From Corticium candelabrum (Eukaryota > Porifera > Homoscleromorpha > Homosclerophorida > Plakinidae), in NCBI RefSeq assembly GCF_963422355.1, contig NC_085103.1, positions 1,039,731 to 1,103,730 on the forward strand: a stretch of DNA of 64,000 bases, given 5' to 3'. Numbering within the stretch: position 1 is the stretch's first letter; every line of letters starts with the position of its first letter. The notes beneath the pieces are model-generated. The model saw nothing but the letters and a program-made list of their open reading frames with translations, ran no database searches and had not been told where the DNA came from. The position numbers and the translations under genes are program-made. Positions 46,660 to 60,095 of the stretch are shown piece after piece.

Positions 46660-49600
46660 TATTATAGGTCGTGCTGTTCGTTTTTGTAAGCACCGGAGGC
46701 AAACCCTGCCTCAGAGGTGCTTGTATATACCATCATGGCTGTGTAGACATAAGACATGACTTTACGTAGGCTCCTACTGGATCCAAGAAGCTGTGCTTTC
46801 TGTGCGTTCTGCAGGATGTTATGACCTGAAATAATGTCCAGCCACCGTGCAAAACTGCGTGCACTGAGCCCAACGCTCCCAACACCGCTGGAGCAACCAC
46901 TGTTCGACACTGCCACATACGGCTTACCTCCATCCGCAAGTCACTATATTTTGCCAACTTCTCAGCCTGTTTCCTTGCTATATTGCCATATGCAGTAAAG
47001 CTGATACAAGTGTTTGTCTTGTTATTTCCGAAACAGATGTCATGACGATTAGCACCAATCTCGCCATCAGTAGGGATGGCATTATCCCACATCATTAGTG
47101 ATGTAGTTCGTCTCCACAAGCCTGTCAGAATGATGCCGGAACAATCTGCTCTCTACTAGAACAACAAAATGACGACATATGCTCTTGTGGATAATGGAAG
47201 CCACTTGATTGTGTCAATCAGTGTAGTCCATCGGTGCCAAGGCACTACAATGTCGTCAGCTGTTTCATGGCCTACAATGCCAAGCGGCAAGTGGGACTGA
47301 CATCTCGATGCATGAAGTTGCGCTTATAATACCGAGTACGAAGAGCTTGGTCTTGAGCAGCAACAACCAATCCCTCAGTTGCAGCAGGAAGATTCGATGA
47401 CTTCAGCCATCTATAGGTCTCTTTCATGTCCACAGGTTGTTTCTCAGTGAGACGAAGATGCTGAACATGCAATATAGGTTTCTTCCCCGGGACTGTACAC
47501 GAAAAGAACCGCTTCACGTGCGAAAATGTTTTGTACAGCTGTGCAGTAAATTGACGGGCCATTCGTCGCATGGAATAGAAGGACCTCTCAGCATCACACT
47601 CCTGTATCATTTGCAAGTAGAGATCAGAGCTGCTACTAAAGTAACAGTGCAGTCCCACAATACAAAACTAATACGTCAACTCGATCTGTTGTAACCCTCG
47701 ACCGCTTTCGCTGCACGGAGCTTACAGACGGTCCACGTCTGCCGCAGGATGGTGGACACCGTGTATAGGGAGAAGTTTCCTTGTTCATCGATCAAGCTGA
47801 TGCAGGTCTGTGACCCTCCAGTGAAATGACACCAACACCGTAGATGAGAACCGGCAGTGCAAACCCGTTGATGGCTAGAATCTTTTTCCGGCCGTACAAC
47901 TACGTCCGGGAAGTTATCTTCACTCTACGAAAGTACTCACAATAGATCGTCTCCCGCATAGCGCTGTTCTGGATACCGTTACTCTCGTCCACACCTAAAT
48001 ATTTGTAGACTTGACCCAGTTCCAGACAGTTAATGATGTCTGTTTTTCCTACCGTCACCCCAGAATTGTGTCGAGAGAGCTTGCCGTTGAAAATGTGTGC
48101 AAAAGCACATTTTTCGAGAGCAAAATTCATCTGGATGTTATTTGAGAAGTTACGAACCGTTCGCAACGCCATTTTTAGCTGATCAGGATTTCTGCCATAC
48201 AGCTTCGGATCATTTATGTAAAGTATATGACTGACAAGTTGACGTTTGGCAGTCTCACCACGCCCAGTCCTCATTCAAGAGCCGTAGACAGTTTTACTTA
48301 ACTCTACGCTGAAAGGATTAAGAGCCGCACAGAAGAGAAGCGATATACAAGTAGTGAATCACCTTGGAAAATACCTCGCCTGATCTGCATGGGCCTTGTC
48401 TTGAAGCACCATCAATTTCTTTCAACATTTTTATCACGTGACAGGAACCTGCATAAGTTGGACTGATCCTGTGCAGCTGAATGCATTAGAGTAACCATCT
48501 GTGTGGCACGTTGCCATTGGCTTTCTGGTAGACCACCCACGCCATACTCAAGCTCCCGTGACTGGTCTTACAGTCCTCTGTAAGCAGTTCGTTAATCAAC
48601 AGCTGATTCTTTGCACCAAAGGAACCCTGCTGACAACCCTTCTGCTTCGATGCCACGAGGTTTGACTGAACCAAATGTTCTGCGATCCTCTGTCTGAAGA
48701 ATGAGGTGAGGCTCTTGTAGAAGACAGGTAGACACGTGATAGGACGGTTTTGGCATGGTCAGTCTTGTCTTTATTAGGTATCAGGGTGGTTGTTTCGTGA
48801 AATAACTAGTAGAGCACAGAGTCCGGGTCTTGAAACAGGAGGTTGTAGTTACGAGTCAAGTCATCTTGGAGATACGTGATGGCATTGACGCAGAAACCGC
48901 AAACCTGATCTGGTCCAGGAGACTTCCAGTTCTCTATCCTCTTGAGACCCAATGTGACCTCATTACCTGAGATAGGTGGCCGCTGCTGCTCATCTGTTCG
49001 GTACGTCTTACCATCGGTTTGACACCTAAGCCAGAAGGCAGACTCATTATGACACACTTTAGTTTCTAGGATATCTCTCAAATATGGCTCAATCTCAGAC
49101 TCGAATGGTGGGGACGTGATCTGGATAGTCTGCTTACTCAATTCCCTGTAGAACCGTTCAGCATCCCGTTGAAGCAAACCATTCTGGCGAAGTCTCTTAG
49201 GATTCTTTTCCAGCCTCCTGCCCGCTCGAACTTGGACTGCAGTTCTACTTTCAGCCGATTTGTGGTGACCTCACAAGTCTCCCAACGAGGAATGCTTAGA
49301 TAAAGCAGGAGTAGTTGGAGCTCATGTAACAAACGAATGCTCGAGGTGCTCCTTCTAACTTCCAGCAACAGACAAATTCCCCGCCGATTTGCAAGAATCT
49401 CCATATCCTGTCTTCGTCTCCGTGTCGTTATTTTGAGAGCTGGTGACTTAGCCATATTTCAGCTTTGCCTTTTAGATGCTAGTAAAGCAGCAGTGTACAC
49501 CAGGTAAATGATTTCACTCATATCTGGTTCAGCCTTTACTAAATTGATGGTTGCATTATGAGCATCGATAAGTTTCAGTGTCACACTGTTCACAGATACC

Positions 49601-49810
49601 CTGGGAATGATTAGTCTCTCACAGTTAGGAATTTGCCTATCTTTTTTAGCTCATCAAGAAACTTCCGACAGGGCACAAGGTCTACAGCAGCATCACCATG
49701 AATGTCGTCATCACCCTCAGTAGAGTGAGTGGGGTCTTTACCCTCAACCGTGCGCCCACCAATCCTGTAGGTAAGTCCCAGAAAGGTACATGTTTCCGTG
49801 TAATCCATAT
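46660..49810 (-). mobile_element. Non-LTR retrotransposon, decayed (R2/NeSL-like RT)
   Basis: In minus-strand order: an N-terminal region (49808-49611 and 49455-49138), RT start (ENWKSPGPDQVCGFC, 48960-48870), the core QKGCQQGSFGAKNQLLINEL with SMAWVVYQKANG (48660-48500), and a catalytic box read as YINDPKLYGRN instead of F/Y-x-DD (48274-48190). VYKYLGVDESNGIQNSAMRE (about 48000), then EQALRTRYYKRNF-like and YSDLRMEVSRMWQCRTVVAP segments (47340 and 46950) form the C-terminal part. Catalytic Asp residues are replaced and frames are broken, so it is inactive. The subfamily cannot be fixed by eye. Confidence 0.85.
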
Positions 49811-49910
49811 GACGCTAGTAACTGGCGTTTCGATGATTGATTGCGTGCGGTACGAGGATTTCGCTAGCTCTCAACAACCCGCCTAGTAGATATCAATTAC
49901 TACCAAGAAA
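49725..49910. repeat. Third copy of the ~390-bp repeat
   Basis: Shares GTGGGGTCTTTACCC, GTGCGCCCACCAA and GTACATGTTT with the units at 45703 and 46093, in the same orientation, at the 5' side (minus strand) of the non-LTR element. Confidence 0.75.
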
Positions 49911-49929
49911 GAACTGATCTTCATTGCCA

Positions 49930-51320
49930 ACGATCCCCACGTACCATTACACACATCTCAACACAGTACAGCACACATAGGAATTTCTCGCCAAGGCTCG
50001 CCCCAATGATGCGGCAATGCATAGACGCGCCTTCAGCTACAACGGAACTTCGAGATTAACTGTCTAAAGCGGCGAACACGTGCAGCAAAACGGTACAGAA
50101 GAAAGCACAAACATACTGATGTGATTAGCAGAAACTCGCCTAGTTTAATTGAATTAACATATCAACACGGGTTGGAATGAACCCCACATCGTCCAATCGG
50201 CTCCTTACCTCGTACGCTTCAACACATTCTTTCGATTTTGTTTTTTTATGCACTCAATTCAAATTATTTGTGAGAACAGATTCGCGTTCAATTTCTGTTA
50301 TAGGCGATCAATTCATATTTACACTTACTTTTCCTTTCTCCTCGGCAAAGCAATTTTAAGTATGCTGGACTTAGAAATGTCTAAATTGATATGTTAAAAT
50401 TATAAATTGAGTTAAAATTTAATGTAAATTTTAAACAAAAAATACTAAATTATAAGGCTAAAATTTGGAAATTCAGATTTAAAAATTTAAAACAAAAAAA
50501 TTGAAAATTTGATATAAAATGGCCGAAACAGCTAATGACAAAATACGCTACTGTACTTTACTAAATTTAGTTGGCATCAACTGGTTGAACTTATTTAAAA
50601 AGTTTCCGAACGTTTCCCCATGCCTACGTAAGAGTATGGGTGCGTTGTTATACTTTTTTGTATCAAAAATGTTCGGTACGTAACTGGCACTACTAATCAT
50701 ATAAAGACCATCAATTGCACATGATCTTTGAAAAGCTTCTGCGCGCGTAAGTAAAAGGACAACAAAGTCGTTTTCTAAGTAGCATAGTTTTGCACACCTA
50801 AAGATCACATTTATACGTACACTGTGCATATCATTAAACAGTTCTTTTTGTATAGATCACTACAACTACTGGACAAATCGGTTTTACACTTAAAGAATAT
50901 TCTTGTGCAAACAATGATTAATTATAGAGACAAGGTTGGCGAATCTGCTAACATGTCTTGTCCAACAATCTAAAAGAAGCTGAACGTAACTTTTTTATTC
51001 TTTATATATGGAAGTGTCAAGTGTGACAATTAATCAGGTGGATGACATACTACATTTGTTACTAACCAATATGAGTGCATCGGTCATTTGCCTAAACTAA
51101 AGGCAAGACATAACAGAAGACTTGTGCGCATGATTAAAACTTTAGATTTCAAACTTTTAGTGATATAAAATTTAAACATTTTACAACTACAATATTGATG
51201 ACTGTGTTTGACACAGTTATCAAAAGAACTGATGGTATAAAAATAGCTTATTTTCTGTAAGATTCTTTATATGCTTTGCACTTGATATACGTTGTTGCGT
51301 AATGCGAATAATATACGAGT
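49930..51320. other. AT-rich intergenic region
   Basis: Homopolymer-rich sequence (50390-50530). Frames of 60-93 residues have no recognisable domain. Confidence 0.4.
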
Positions 51321-51322
51321 AT

Positions 51323-51643
51323 AAAACATTTTGAAAAATAAGAAAGATGTAGGGTTGCCGTAAGAAAAAATAATAGAAACAAGACCATGTACTGTGACAT
51401 CTTTCGTTTACAGACTGACTGAGCAATACATCATACATATATTGCACCATTTTCTAATTATTAAGGTTTAATTAAAGCACATAGTTAGTGTTTCTAATTA
51501 GAAAATGGTGCAATGTAGGGATGATGTACATTACTAGCAGTCAGTCTGTATGCGAAAGATGTCACAGCACACCCTTACATGGTCTTGTTTCTATTATTTT
51601 TCGTACAGCAACCCTACATCTTTCTCATTTTTGAAATAATTTT
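51323..51643. mobile_element. Foldback MITE, copy 2
   Basis: Near-palindrome with arms of about 130-150 bases. The pairings GAAAGATGTAGGGTTG with CAACCCTACATCTTTC and TAATAGAAACAAGACCATG with CATGGTCTTGTTTCTATTA are visible, and a central TGCACCATTTTCTAATTA pairs with TAATTAGAAAATGGTGCA. Outer arms resemble the foldback at 13141-13424. Confidence 0.85.
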
Positions 51644-51649
51644 AGGCTT

Positions 51650-52775
51650 GTCTGCATTCTATTTTGCATGAGCGTAGATATGCGCAGCTGTAACGGTGTA
51701 CGCAAGCAGATGTATTAGTCCGACCCGTAATACTGTATGCAATTGGTAGGGTCACTCCCAGTCTACAGTAGTTACTTTGAGTGTATTGATTGACTGAGCT
51801 TTGTAGCCTAAAGCGCAGTAGAAATTATTACTACCAATAAAAATATAGTTTTTAATCTCTAGAATAACGCATGTATAGCTGCTTTCCACTTTGGATTACA
51901 AGATATCAGAAGATTTACAGAATTCCTAAACACACTCGAAGAATACAAGATGACAACATAATTTCAATAATTTAGTTTTGCCGCTTGTTGAGCTTAGGCT
52001 GTTAAACGCGTTCACACGATATGAAAATTTTAAGAATACTGTTTGCAAGTATTACAAGAAGTCAAGATCTATATAAGCAGGTGTATCACCCGTATTCACA
52101 AATGATATTACTTTTGTGATCTTACCATAAGTTCGACTGCAAGTACACCTCTTTTTTACACCTCTATGTACACCTCTATCAGTTTGTAGGTTCCAATGCA
52201 GCCCATCCGATCTCGTTGTTTCGCCGCTGCCTTTAGAGATACAGACAGATTTATGAGACTAAAACTTTCTAATACTAGCCACAGGCTGTTGAGATGAGTC
52301 GTCTTGATCAACCATGAAAAGTGGCGATTTAGTCTTTAATTTTGGTGTTGTTAGCGCTATGAATTTTGACTGACACAATACAACATGCGACAACACTGTA
52401 ATGTATTACTTGATGCAATGTAGAAAACCATATTATATTATTATTACTGATATTCTCTAACACCAGAATAAAGATTAGATATATTTTTAAAATACGAAAA
52501 TTTATAAGTATAGACTTAGGTCTATACACATATATCAGCAAAGGAATGGCCAAAACTTATAACATCTGTCAGCTACTTCAAACGCCATGCACAATACAAC
52601 AAACAGTCTTGTAAAACTGACGAGCCCAATTAGCAACATCTAGGCACATTAATTGATTAAAATGCTAGCGATAGAATGTCGGCAAACCATTAAAATAGAT
52701 TGTAATGTTTAGCAGAATAGCTTCACTAGTCACAGAGTCTTCTTTTCAGTATTACTAGCATGCACTATCTGCCAT
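51650..52775. other. Intergenic, 3' side of the VWA gene
   Basis: No domain was recognised. It would contain the 3' UTR and polyadenylation signals of the minus-strand gene to the right. Confidence 0.4.
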
Positions 52776-52778
52776 CAT

Positions 52779-55700
52779 TCATTTGTATCCACTGATAGTT
52801 CGTGTCTTGTAGAGAGACGCTTTGAAATCGTCGAGATCTTCTTTCAGCTTTTTACCTGTTGGAGCTTCATAAAATTTTCCACATCCGCTCTCTGACATTT
52901 CTAGCAATACCTCTCGAGCGTTAGCCTCGCCAGGCCCAAAAAGGCAAGTGCTACGTGTAGCGTCGTATTGTTCAACTAGTTCTCTAACCTTGCAATATAT
53001 AGTATCTCTTCTTTCATTCGTCTCGCCATCGCTCAAGAAAAAGATTGCTGGTGTATAAAAAGGATCGCCTCGTTTCTTCAAACTTTGACAAATCCTTAGA
53101 ATCGACGTTACTTGGTCAATAGCAGGGATATACACAGTTCCGAGGTGTGCAACCTCAGTCCACTTCTTACTCGACAGTTGTTGGCAAGCAGTTGCTACGT
53201 CTGCACTGTCTACTATAACTTGTGCTATGTCAGAGAAACATATCACAGAGACTATGAAAGTGTCTGATGATTTGTTCAGTTGTTTAAAAAGTTTTCTGTC
53301 ACTTTTTTACCTTGTCCAAACGAGTTCGCGTCTGGGATAGCATCGCCTTCAATCTTTTATCCTTAGGCATTTTCCATGTCATTGATTGAGAACAGTCTAC
53401 TACTACAATTATGTGCTTGTAGTGACGACATCCAAACTGATGCCCATCTATTACGTGGCTTTGCGCATCATTATCTTCAATAAAGTCGTCGTGCCAAAGT
53501 TGCCTCTTGCAGAAGCTTTCACTGTTTGATTCTATTTCGTTTTCTGATTTTGACGAGCAGTACCTTGGACATATACTAAATATTTTTTGCTGCTGTTCGT
53601 CTTTGCAGGGATCTTCAAAATGAGCAAAATGTTCCCAAAAAGTGCCATGATGTACTTGATCTAAAAGCCGACCATTTGCGTCAGAAGTGTGATGGCCAGT
53701 GCAGATCATATTCTCTGTTTTGCATGTAACAAGATGGAGATGTCCTCTTCTCAGCCGAACGCAGACGTTTCCACACCATTCTCCCTTACTGCAAGCTTCA
53801 GTATAACCTAACGAGTTTTCGATGGTTAACTTCCTTGCTGTTTGGTGTGCGTTGGTATTGCAAAGTCCTTCGTGGTTTATAAATTTAGTAATGCCTTGTA
53901 GCCTATCCTTGACGGATATTAATCTCTTGTCGCAAAATGCATCACAACAAGGACAGCGTTTGTCGCAAAGGTGAATTTGACCGCAATAATGAAGACGTTC
54001 GTGTGCTATTCCGCTGTCGTCAATGGGTACGACACAAGGATTCGCAGACGCGACACTGCGACCTGGACAGCGACCACCTTGCACGTTGCAAGTCTTGTCG
54101 CATCCGTGCAGTGGTTTATCGCATAGATGACTGTCACGTTTATTTAGATCATGTAAATGATCTTTAGTTGCACAGCGACGGGAACATCCAACATGGCTGC
54201 ACTTTTGAACGCATTGCCGTTTACCACAGGAGTGCAATTCGTCCTTTAGCTTTAACTGGTGTTCGAATTCTCTGTCGCACTGCTTGTTGCATCCAACGTT
54301 TACTGCTGAACAAAACTCTGGGCATTTGTGATTAGACCCTGAGCTACACAGATGCATTTCTGGATGGGTTTCGAGTTTGTATGAGCAATTTCCTATGCAA
54401 CCTCGTGCCATAAACTTTGTGAAATGTTCTGGACACGGATGCTCTTTTCTGTAGCACCGATGCTGGTCATCGTGCCTTGCCCCAAGGCGGCAGCGACTCT
54501 TTAACGACTTCGTTTTGTTTTGCACGCCAAACGTAACTGCGCAGAGCGAACAATCTTCTCTACATCGATGATCGTCTTCAAAGCAGTCACAGGCTTCTCT
54601 TGTGGCACTAGCAGCACATTCAATTGCAAATTGTAGGCAAGTTCTTTGACATTTTTCGCAATTGCTTTCACGTTGGGAGCAGATTTGAGAACACAATCTC
54701 CATCGGTTTCGAAGATAGTCAAATATCTCGATGCCGCAACTTTCTTTGAATGCGTTCAGCGACGAAGTTACATCTTCTGAGTTTAAGCATTTACTGTGAG
54801 GGAGATGTTTTTCAATCCACTTCATTACACGGTGTATACGCTTTTCTAGAAATTCTCTTATGTAAGTTTGCAGTTTTTCTTTCCAACGCGATTCCGATTC
54901 GTCGTTACGATTTCTTCTTATTTTGAACGCAGCAATTACTAAATCTAGTAACTGGCGGGTAACTACTACTTCTCCTTCAATTACCTCACACAAACGAAAT
55001 TTAGATATTTTTGAACTTTCGTGTCTTTCAAACAATTCTCTACGCCTATAAGGTGGACAATCCCTCAAAACTTCTGCATCAAAAGGTTTTAACACACCTT
55101 TTGAGATATCTTCAACTTCAACCGCCATTTTTCCCTTGATTTCAGCTTTCATTTCATTCAGTATCTGTTCGAGTTCCTTTCCGGGTGAGTCAGCAAAAGT
55201 ATGCTTTCCTGTATTACAGAACCCGACGTGTTTCTCAAAAGAGATTTTATCGCTTGCAAGTTTTTGAATCATCATTTATTTTCTTAGTAAACATTTTATC
55301 GCAGCCACAAGGACATTTCTGGTTGCAGTAGTGAACACTTTCACAGTAATGTGATCCTTTGTGAAAACGCTGTTTAGATGGAATGCGGATAGCACACAAG
55401 CTCCTAACTTCCTCATCTTTTAGGCCACGTCTTTCTTTCACAGAGCAAGTGTGATTAATACAAACATGTTTGTTGCCACAGAAATGAGATGACTGGGGCG
55501 TCTTTACAAAGTGTAAATGGTCCTCCACGCACTGGCGATTACAGCCCTTTACATCGCAAGGCCTAACGCATTGTAGTTTATCACACCTGTGTAAAGTGTG
55601 ACTTAATGACACCTCGTGTTCAAACTCAAGATCACAGATGTCTTCGCAAGCAGAGCAAGCATTTGTACATTTGTGCCTGATTCCAGCACCTCAAAGATGT

Positions 55701-57169
55701 CGATGGTGTTTGGTTTCACAAAAAATGTTGCATTTTTTCATGCAGTTTCTTGCTTGGAATTTAGAGCATTTCTCTTTACATTCGTGACGAATTTGGTTAC
55801 ATCTGTGTGGTACATCAAAATCGTGCTCGGCTCCGAGGTGGCAAATGTTAGGATTAGACTTACCAGCTAAAGACTTAAGACAGGCTTCACAATTTTGTGT
55901 GCAGTTATGATTTTTCTCTAAGCAATCGCAATTCTTGCACCCTTCCACTGCTCATTGCGAAAAATGCTTTTCAGTAGCAAACATTCTCGTTGACAATGCT
56001 TAGACTCTCCCGTCTTTTGCTGGCAAACATTTCTACAGAGCGTCCATTCATTCATTAAAACAGGAAAGTACTGCATTCTGTAGCTTTCAATAAGGCTATC
56101 TAACGTCAATAGAAGCTGGCTGCTAAGCCGTTCTCTAACAGGAAAATTAATTTCAATCCAAGATGTTACTCTAGCTATCCTCTGATTGATTACAGAATTG
56201 ATAAAGATTTGACATTTTTCTACCCACGGTTTGTCGTTTCCTTTTCGAATTTTAGAACAATTGGTTCTGTACTGACTTATCAGAAATTCAGCTGTCGATA
56301 ACGACACTGTCAATCTCTTAACAGGTTCTCGTGACCAATCACACAGCTTTAAGCCCGCGTCGCGCAGTCCGTTAAACTGATCATCTACATCACCGACGGT
56401 GTTTTTAGGTTCTTCAAAACTGTGTAGATGTTCTGTGACAGCTGCTTTTATTACTGTTATTGCCCCTGTTTGTACAGCCTTTTGAGCATTTAGCTTCAAT
56501 TGTTTGATTGTTTCTTGAAACTCCTTTTCCGTACGGTTGGAGAAGGTGTGCGAACTAGTAGAGCAGGCACCATTGTGAGCACGAAACGCGCGTTGACCTA
56601 TCGATTCGTTTTGTTTTAACTCTAACTTTTTAATGCAATATTCCAAGCAGCCACATGGACATTTTTCATCACAGAAGTGGTCGGTTTTGCAATAGTGAGG
56701 TCCGACGTGATCTAGTCGTCCTGTTTCTATTACTAAAGAGCACGAAAGCTTTTCTAATAGCTCTCTGTTGTTACAGCGACCAACTTCAACTGAACACATC
56801 GATTCAGATCCAATGCAAGGATGCTCTTTTGTGTTACAGAAATGAGCAACAGCGCCTAGGCCATGGAAGTGGTCGCTGTGCTTACAGATCAAATTGCATC
56901 CCTCTAGGTGACATTTTACTAAGCAGCGTTTCTTGCCGCAGTCGTGTGCTTTGGCAAGATCTGAAGCAGCGTGTTCCAAATCAAGTGTACAAAGTGAACT
57001 GCAATCTGGAGCAGAGCACTCTTCAATGCATTTGTATTGAGCTTCACATTCGTGAACAGAGTGGTCGTCGACAATGCTGTGTTGACAATATCTATTACAA
57101 CCATGAGATATATCTCGTTTGCGACAAGGTTTACTGCACAAGTGTTTTGTGTTTCTACAGTTGTGATCC
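52779..57169 (-). CDS. Large Cys/His-rich protein with C-terminal VWA domain, C-terminal part
   Basis: From an acceptor-like site at 57169, minus-strand frames give three Cys/His-rich blocks: 57141-56650 (LCSKPCRKRDISHGCNRYC, HFCDEKCPCGC), 55990-55290 (FCGNKHVCINHTC, HYCNQKCPCGC) and 54720-53560 (LHYCGQIHLCDKRCPCC). They are separated by two helical segments of about 200 residues. The repeated C-G-x4-C-x3-C and H-x2-C patterns suggest zinc binding. The protein ends in a VWA domain (HIIVVVDCSQSM metal site, then ICFSDIAQVIV and FFLSDGETN, 53450-52779). Frames break near 55940, 55260 and 53290, and a TGA lies at about 55691; most breaks fit one missing base near a short run. The N-terminus is outside the visible exons. 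Proteins with this layout can carry a GTPase N-terminally, but that is not seen here. Confidence 0.72.
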
Positions 57170-57179
57170 TATGTACAAA

Positions 57180-57815
57180 TTTCTTATGATTCTACGGCAC
57201 AACGACGCACTCCACTAAGCAAATCAGCAACAGCTATACCGCAACGAACACACAAGTTCCCCAGAGCCAAACATAGAGCCGTATATACGGCTCTGAGGTT
57301 CTGTAGCCTCGGCCTCGGCCAGACTCGAGGACAATTTGAATCGGTGCTACACGGGTCTGGGAGGCCAATGCTACAGGTTCTCAAGCGTAGCTAGACCTCA
57401 AAGGGGTCATCTCAATACCCAAACATGCGTTTGTAATATTGTGGTATGGAACACAGTCTTCATGCAACGGCCTGTATAGACTCGTACCATACCGTCTTGG
57501 TAGATAATGTAATTGTGCCAATGTGGGAAGATAGCCAGATGGCCCATTCATGACTCACTTGAGTCAGCTAGTAAAGAATACACTCAATACCATCGGTAGA
57601 GGGAAACCCAGGCATCAAACAGATATCCTCGTGGTATGTGCATGGAGATTGTAAATTCATAGGCGTGCCATGGTCACGTCGTCACGAGATTCACTTGGGG
57701 GTCGACTCCTTTGAGGGAATCGTCTAATGTTGAAGCAAGCGTTTGCATTGTGGCGAGGAGTGCAATTTTCATGCACGGTTTCGTGGCGATCAGCCTGGCA
57801 GACTTGGCGTAATTA
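57180..57815. other. Intron or intergenic sequence upstream of the VWA exons
   Basis: Contains a short palindrome (GAGCCGTATATACGGCTC, 57274-57291). No exon was recognised. The next upstream exon of the VWA gene could be farther right or absent. Confidence 0.35.
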
Positions 57816-57818
57816 ATG

Positions 57819-57849
57819 TTACAGACAGACAGACAGACAGACAGACAGA
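57819..57849. repeat. (GACA)n simple repeat
   Basis: About 30 bases of tandem ACAG/GACA. Confidence 0.93.
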
Positions 57850-57891
57850 GCAAATTTTTACAGATATATAGAGATTACCGTAATTACCATA

Positions 57892-58823
57892 TAAGATGAA
57901 CTATTGGCGGGAATATATTTTAGCAGTTCGCTAAAATTGACATTAAATGCATATTGTGGATTATATTTTGACGGTTAGACATTGTTGTTCGATAATTTGA
58001 TATTTACTATGGACACGTCAAGGATGGTTGTTATTTCCTCAAAGGGAGTGGCAACTAAAAGTGACATAATTACCTAGGCGAAGTCAAGGGAACTATCAAG
58101 GCAATTAGCTGCCACTCACTCGAGGCGGAATAACAAGGATATCCAAGATTCGCACATAAGATAAGTGATTTATATCATGCAAGGCCATTGGTTGGTTTGA
58201 CTTACCATTCACTCTAGGCTGTGAGTATGTAAATCTTCTTCTTACTTGTTTATAAGTAACCGTTCTGTAACTAATTAGGCGGACTCTAAGTGCATTGGTC
58301 ATTTAGTTGCTCATTAAAGGCATATCAAATCATCTGCACGTTATTAAAACAAGACGTGGTGTGCTGTTGATCATAGCAACGATAAGGTATACATGTTTCC
58401 CATCATGGCGGTAGGGCATCAGTGTACAAATGATTTGAACCAGCTGTATCAACCAATCAGGACTGGCAAACCCCACGTGACATGATACAAATGTAGATAT
58501 TCCCCATACACTAGTTACTAGGCTAGGCGGCTGCTTTATAAGAGTTTGAATCCTCATGACTTCACCTACTTCATCAATAGCTTCACGAACTCACTCTCAT
58601 GTTTAAACTCTCTGTTTGACAGGGTAGGCACAATAGACAGCAAGCAGGGATTACCATCTTGTGAACTCATCCATGTGATGTGCTACCACATCACCATCTT
58701 TGATCCACCATGGGTGATGACGTCAGCATATCTTGGTGGCCAAATTGACTGCAGACTTATACTGGGGCTCGCCAAAAATTTGCTAACCCTTCAAAATAAA
58801 TTCCCCGCCAATATTTCATCTTA
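57892..58823. mobile_element. Candidate ~930-bp MITE with imperfect TIRs
   Basis: TAAGATGAACTATTGGCGGG at 57892 pairs imperfectly with the reverse complement of 58803-58823 (TAAGATGAAATATTGGCGGG). Pairing continues inward (AATATATTTTAGCAGTTCGC versus AATTTATTTTGAAGGGTTAG). It has no coding capacity for a transposase. No clear target duplication was found. Confidence 0.6.
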
Positions 58824-58824
58824 C

Positions 58825-60090
58825 ATTCTAATTGAAGCAGTACCCCTCTTACTGAAGCTTTATCTGGAGTTGCACTTACTTATTAAGCTCTAATTAGAGC
58901 ACCTTAAGGAAACAAATTTATTTTTAGAGGCTCTTAAATAATTGCAATCATTGCAAAACAAGTACCAATAGGTCTTGATTGATTGCCTGAATGGCGTCTT
59001 CCTACTGCATCCTGTAACATTTCTAGATGGTCATTGAGGAACAGCTTATTTTGATGATTTGCAAAGCACAGGTTAGGGTGCACCTAACATGTTTTCCTTT
59101 ATTCCATTCCTAGTGGTGTATCGAGCACCTTATATTCTACAACGAGCCTTATGACTCTAATTACATAAAGATCCCTCTAAGTGAGATGCATTGTAGAGCA
59201 TCATAAATATTTACATCGTAATTCATTACTGGAGAGCCATTTAGATTGGTAATTATTATTTAGAGGCGCTATAATTAGAATAATTACAATATGGCATATA
59301 CTGCAAGTCATTAGGTACACAAGAATGTTACATCTAAACATACCTTTGTCAATCAGCAATAGAACGGATTTTACTTGTCCCAGTACAAATGTGATCTTGG
59401 GATAGCTCATGCCACTCAGCCCAGTACTCTACAGCGTACAAAAAAACTTATGTTATTGACCTGTAATAACATGAACAAACAAAGAACATGTAACAGAGAC
59501 TAATCTTTGTACCTGTGAGGCTACAGGGAGAGTAATCAGATGGCCTGGCTTGAATGCAAACTTTTGGTACCTGCCTACATCTTTCATTCATGCAACTGTC
59601 TGAATCTGTTTCATGGCCACATGACCTGCACAGAATTTCTTGTGTTAGCCCTCCTACACGTCATGTGTCCATTATGCATATAGCAATGTTGCCAACAATA
59701 AAACAATTGCTACATTTACCTGAAGTGTACGTGAACAATGGTACAGTTATTTGGAAGAAAAACTGCAGTGAAATCAGATAATTCAACAAGCCAGCAACAG
59801 CAACATCTGAAAAATGGTGTTGTGAGAGATAGAGAAAGATTAAAAATTATAGTTGGTTTTTTCTTATTGGGCAGTATTCATACAGAAATTCATAACTTTC
59901 AGAACAATTCATCATATGTCATCCTGCATGGTTGTCTAGTGTCCCCTGAGCTAACCATGCAAACTATAAACACTCAATGTCAGTATCGATCTGTCCGTCA
60001 TTTTCCACATTAGTCGGTGTTACAACATCACATTTGTTCTCAGCTAGAGGCATCGTCCTCACTCTGAACATTCTGATAGATACGGGTCTT
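58825..60090. other. AT-rich stretch, nothing recognised
   Basis: Frames up to 91 residues (59738-60013 +) show no domain. It may be 3' sequence of the OTU gene. Confidence 0.35.
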
Positions 60091-60095
60091 CTTCA

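Noticed and set aside
52779..57169. NFX1-type zinc finger assignment for the Cys-rich protein
   Set aside because: Some C-G-x4-C patterns are similar, but the spacing and the alternation with long helical segments and a VWA domain do not match an NFX1 protein.
53937..57218. Plus-strand frames opposite the VWA gene (for example 187 residues at 56655-57218)
   Set aside because: They are shadows of the Cys/His-rich minus-strand frames and lack domains.
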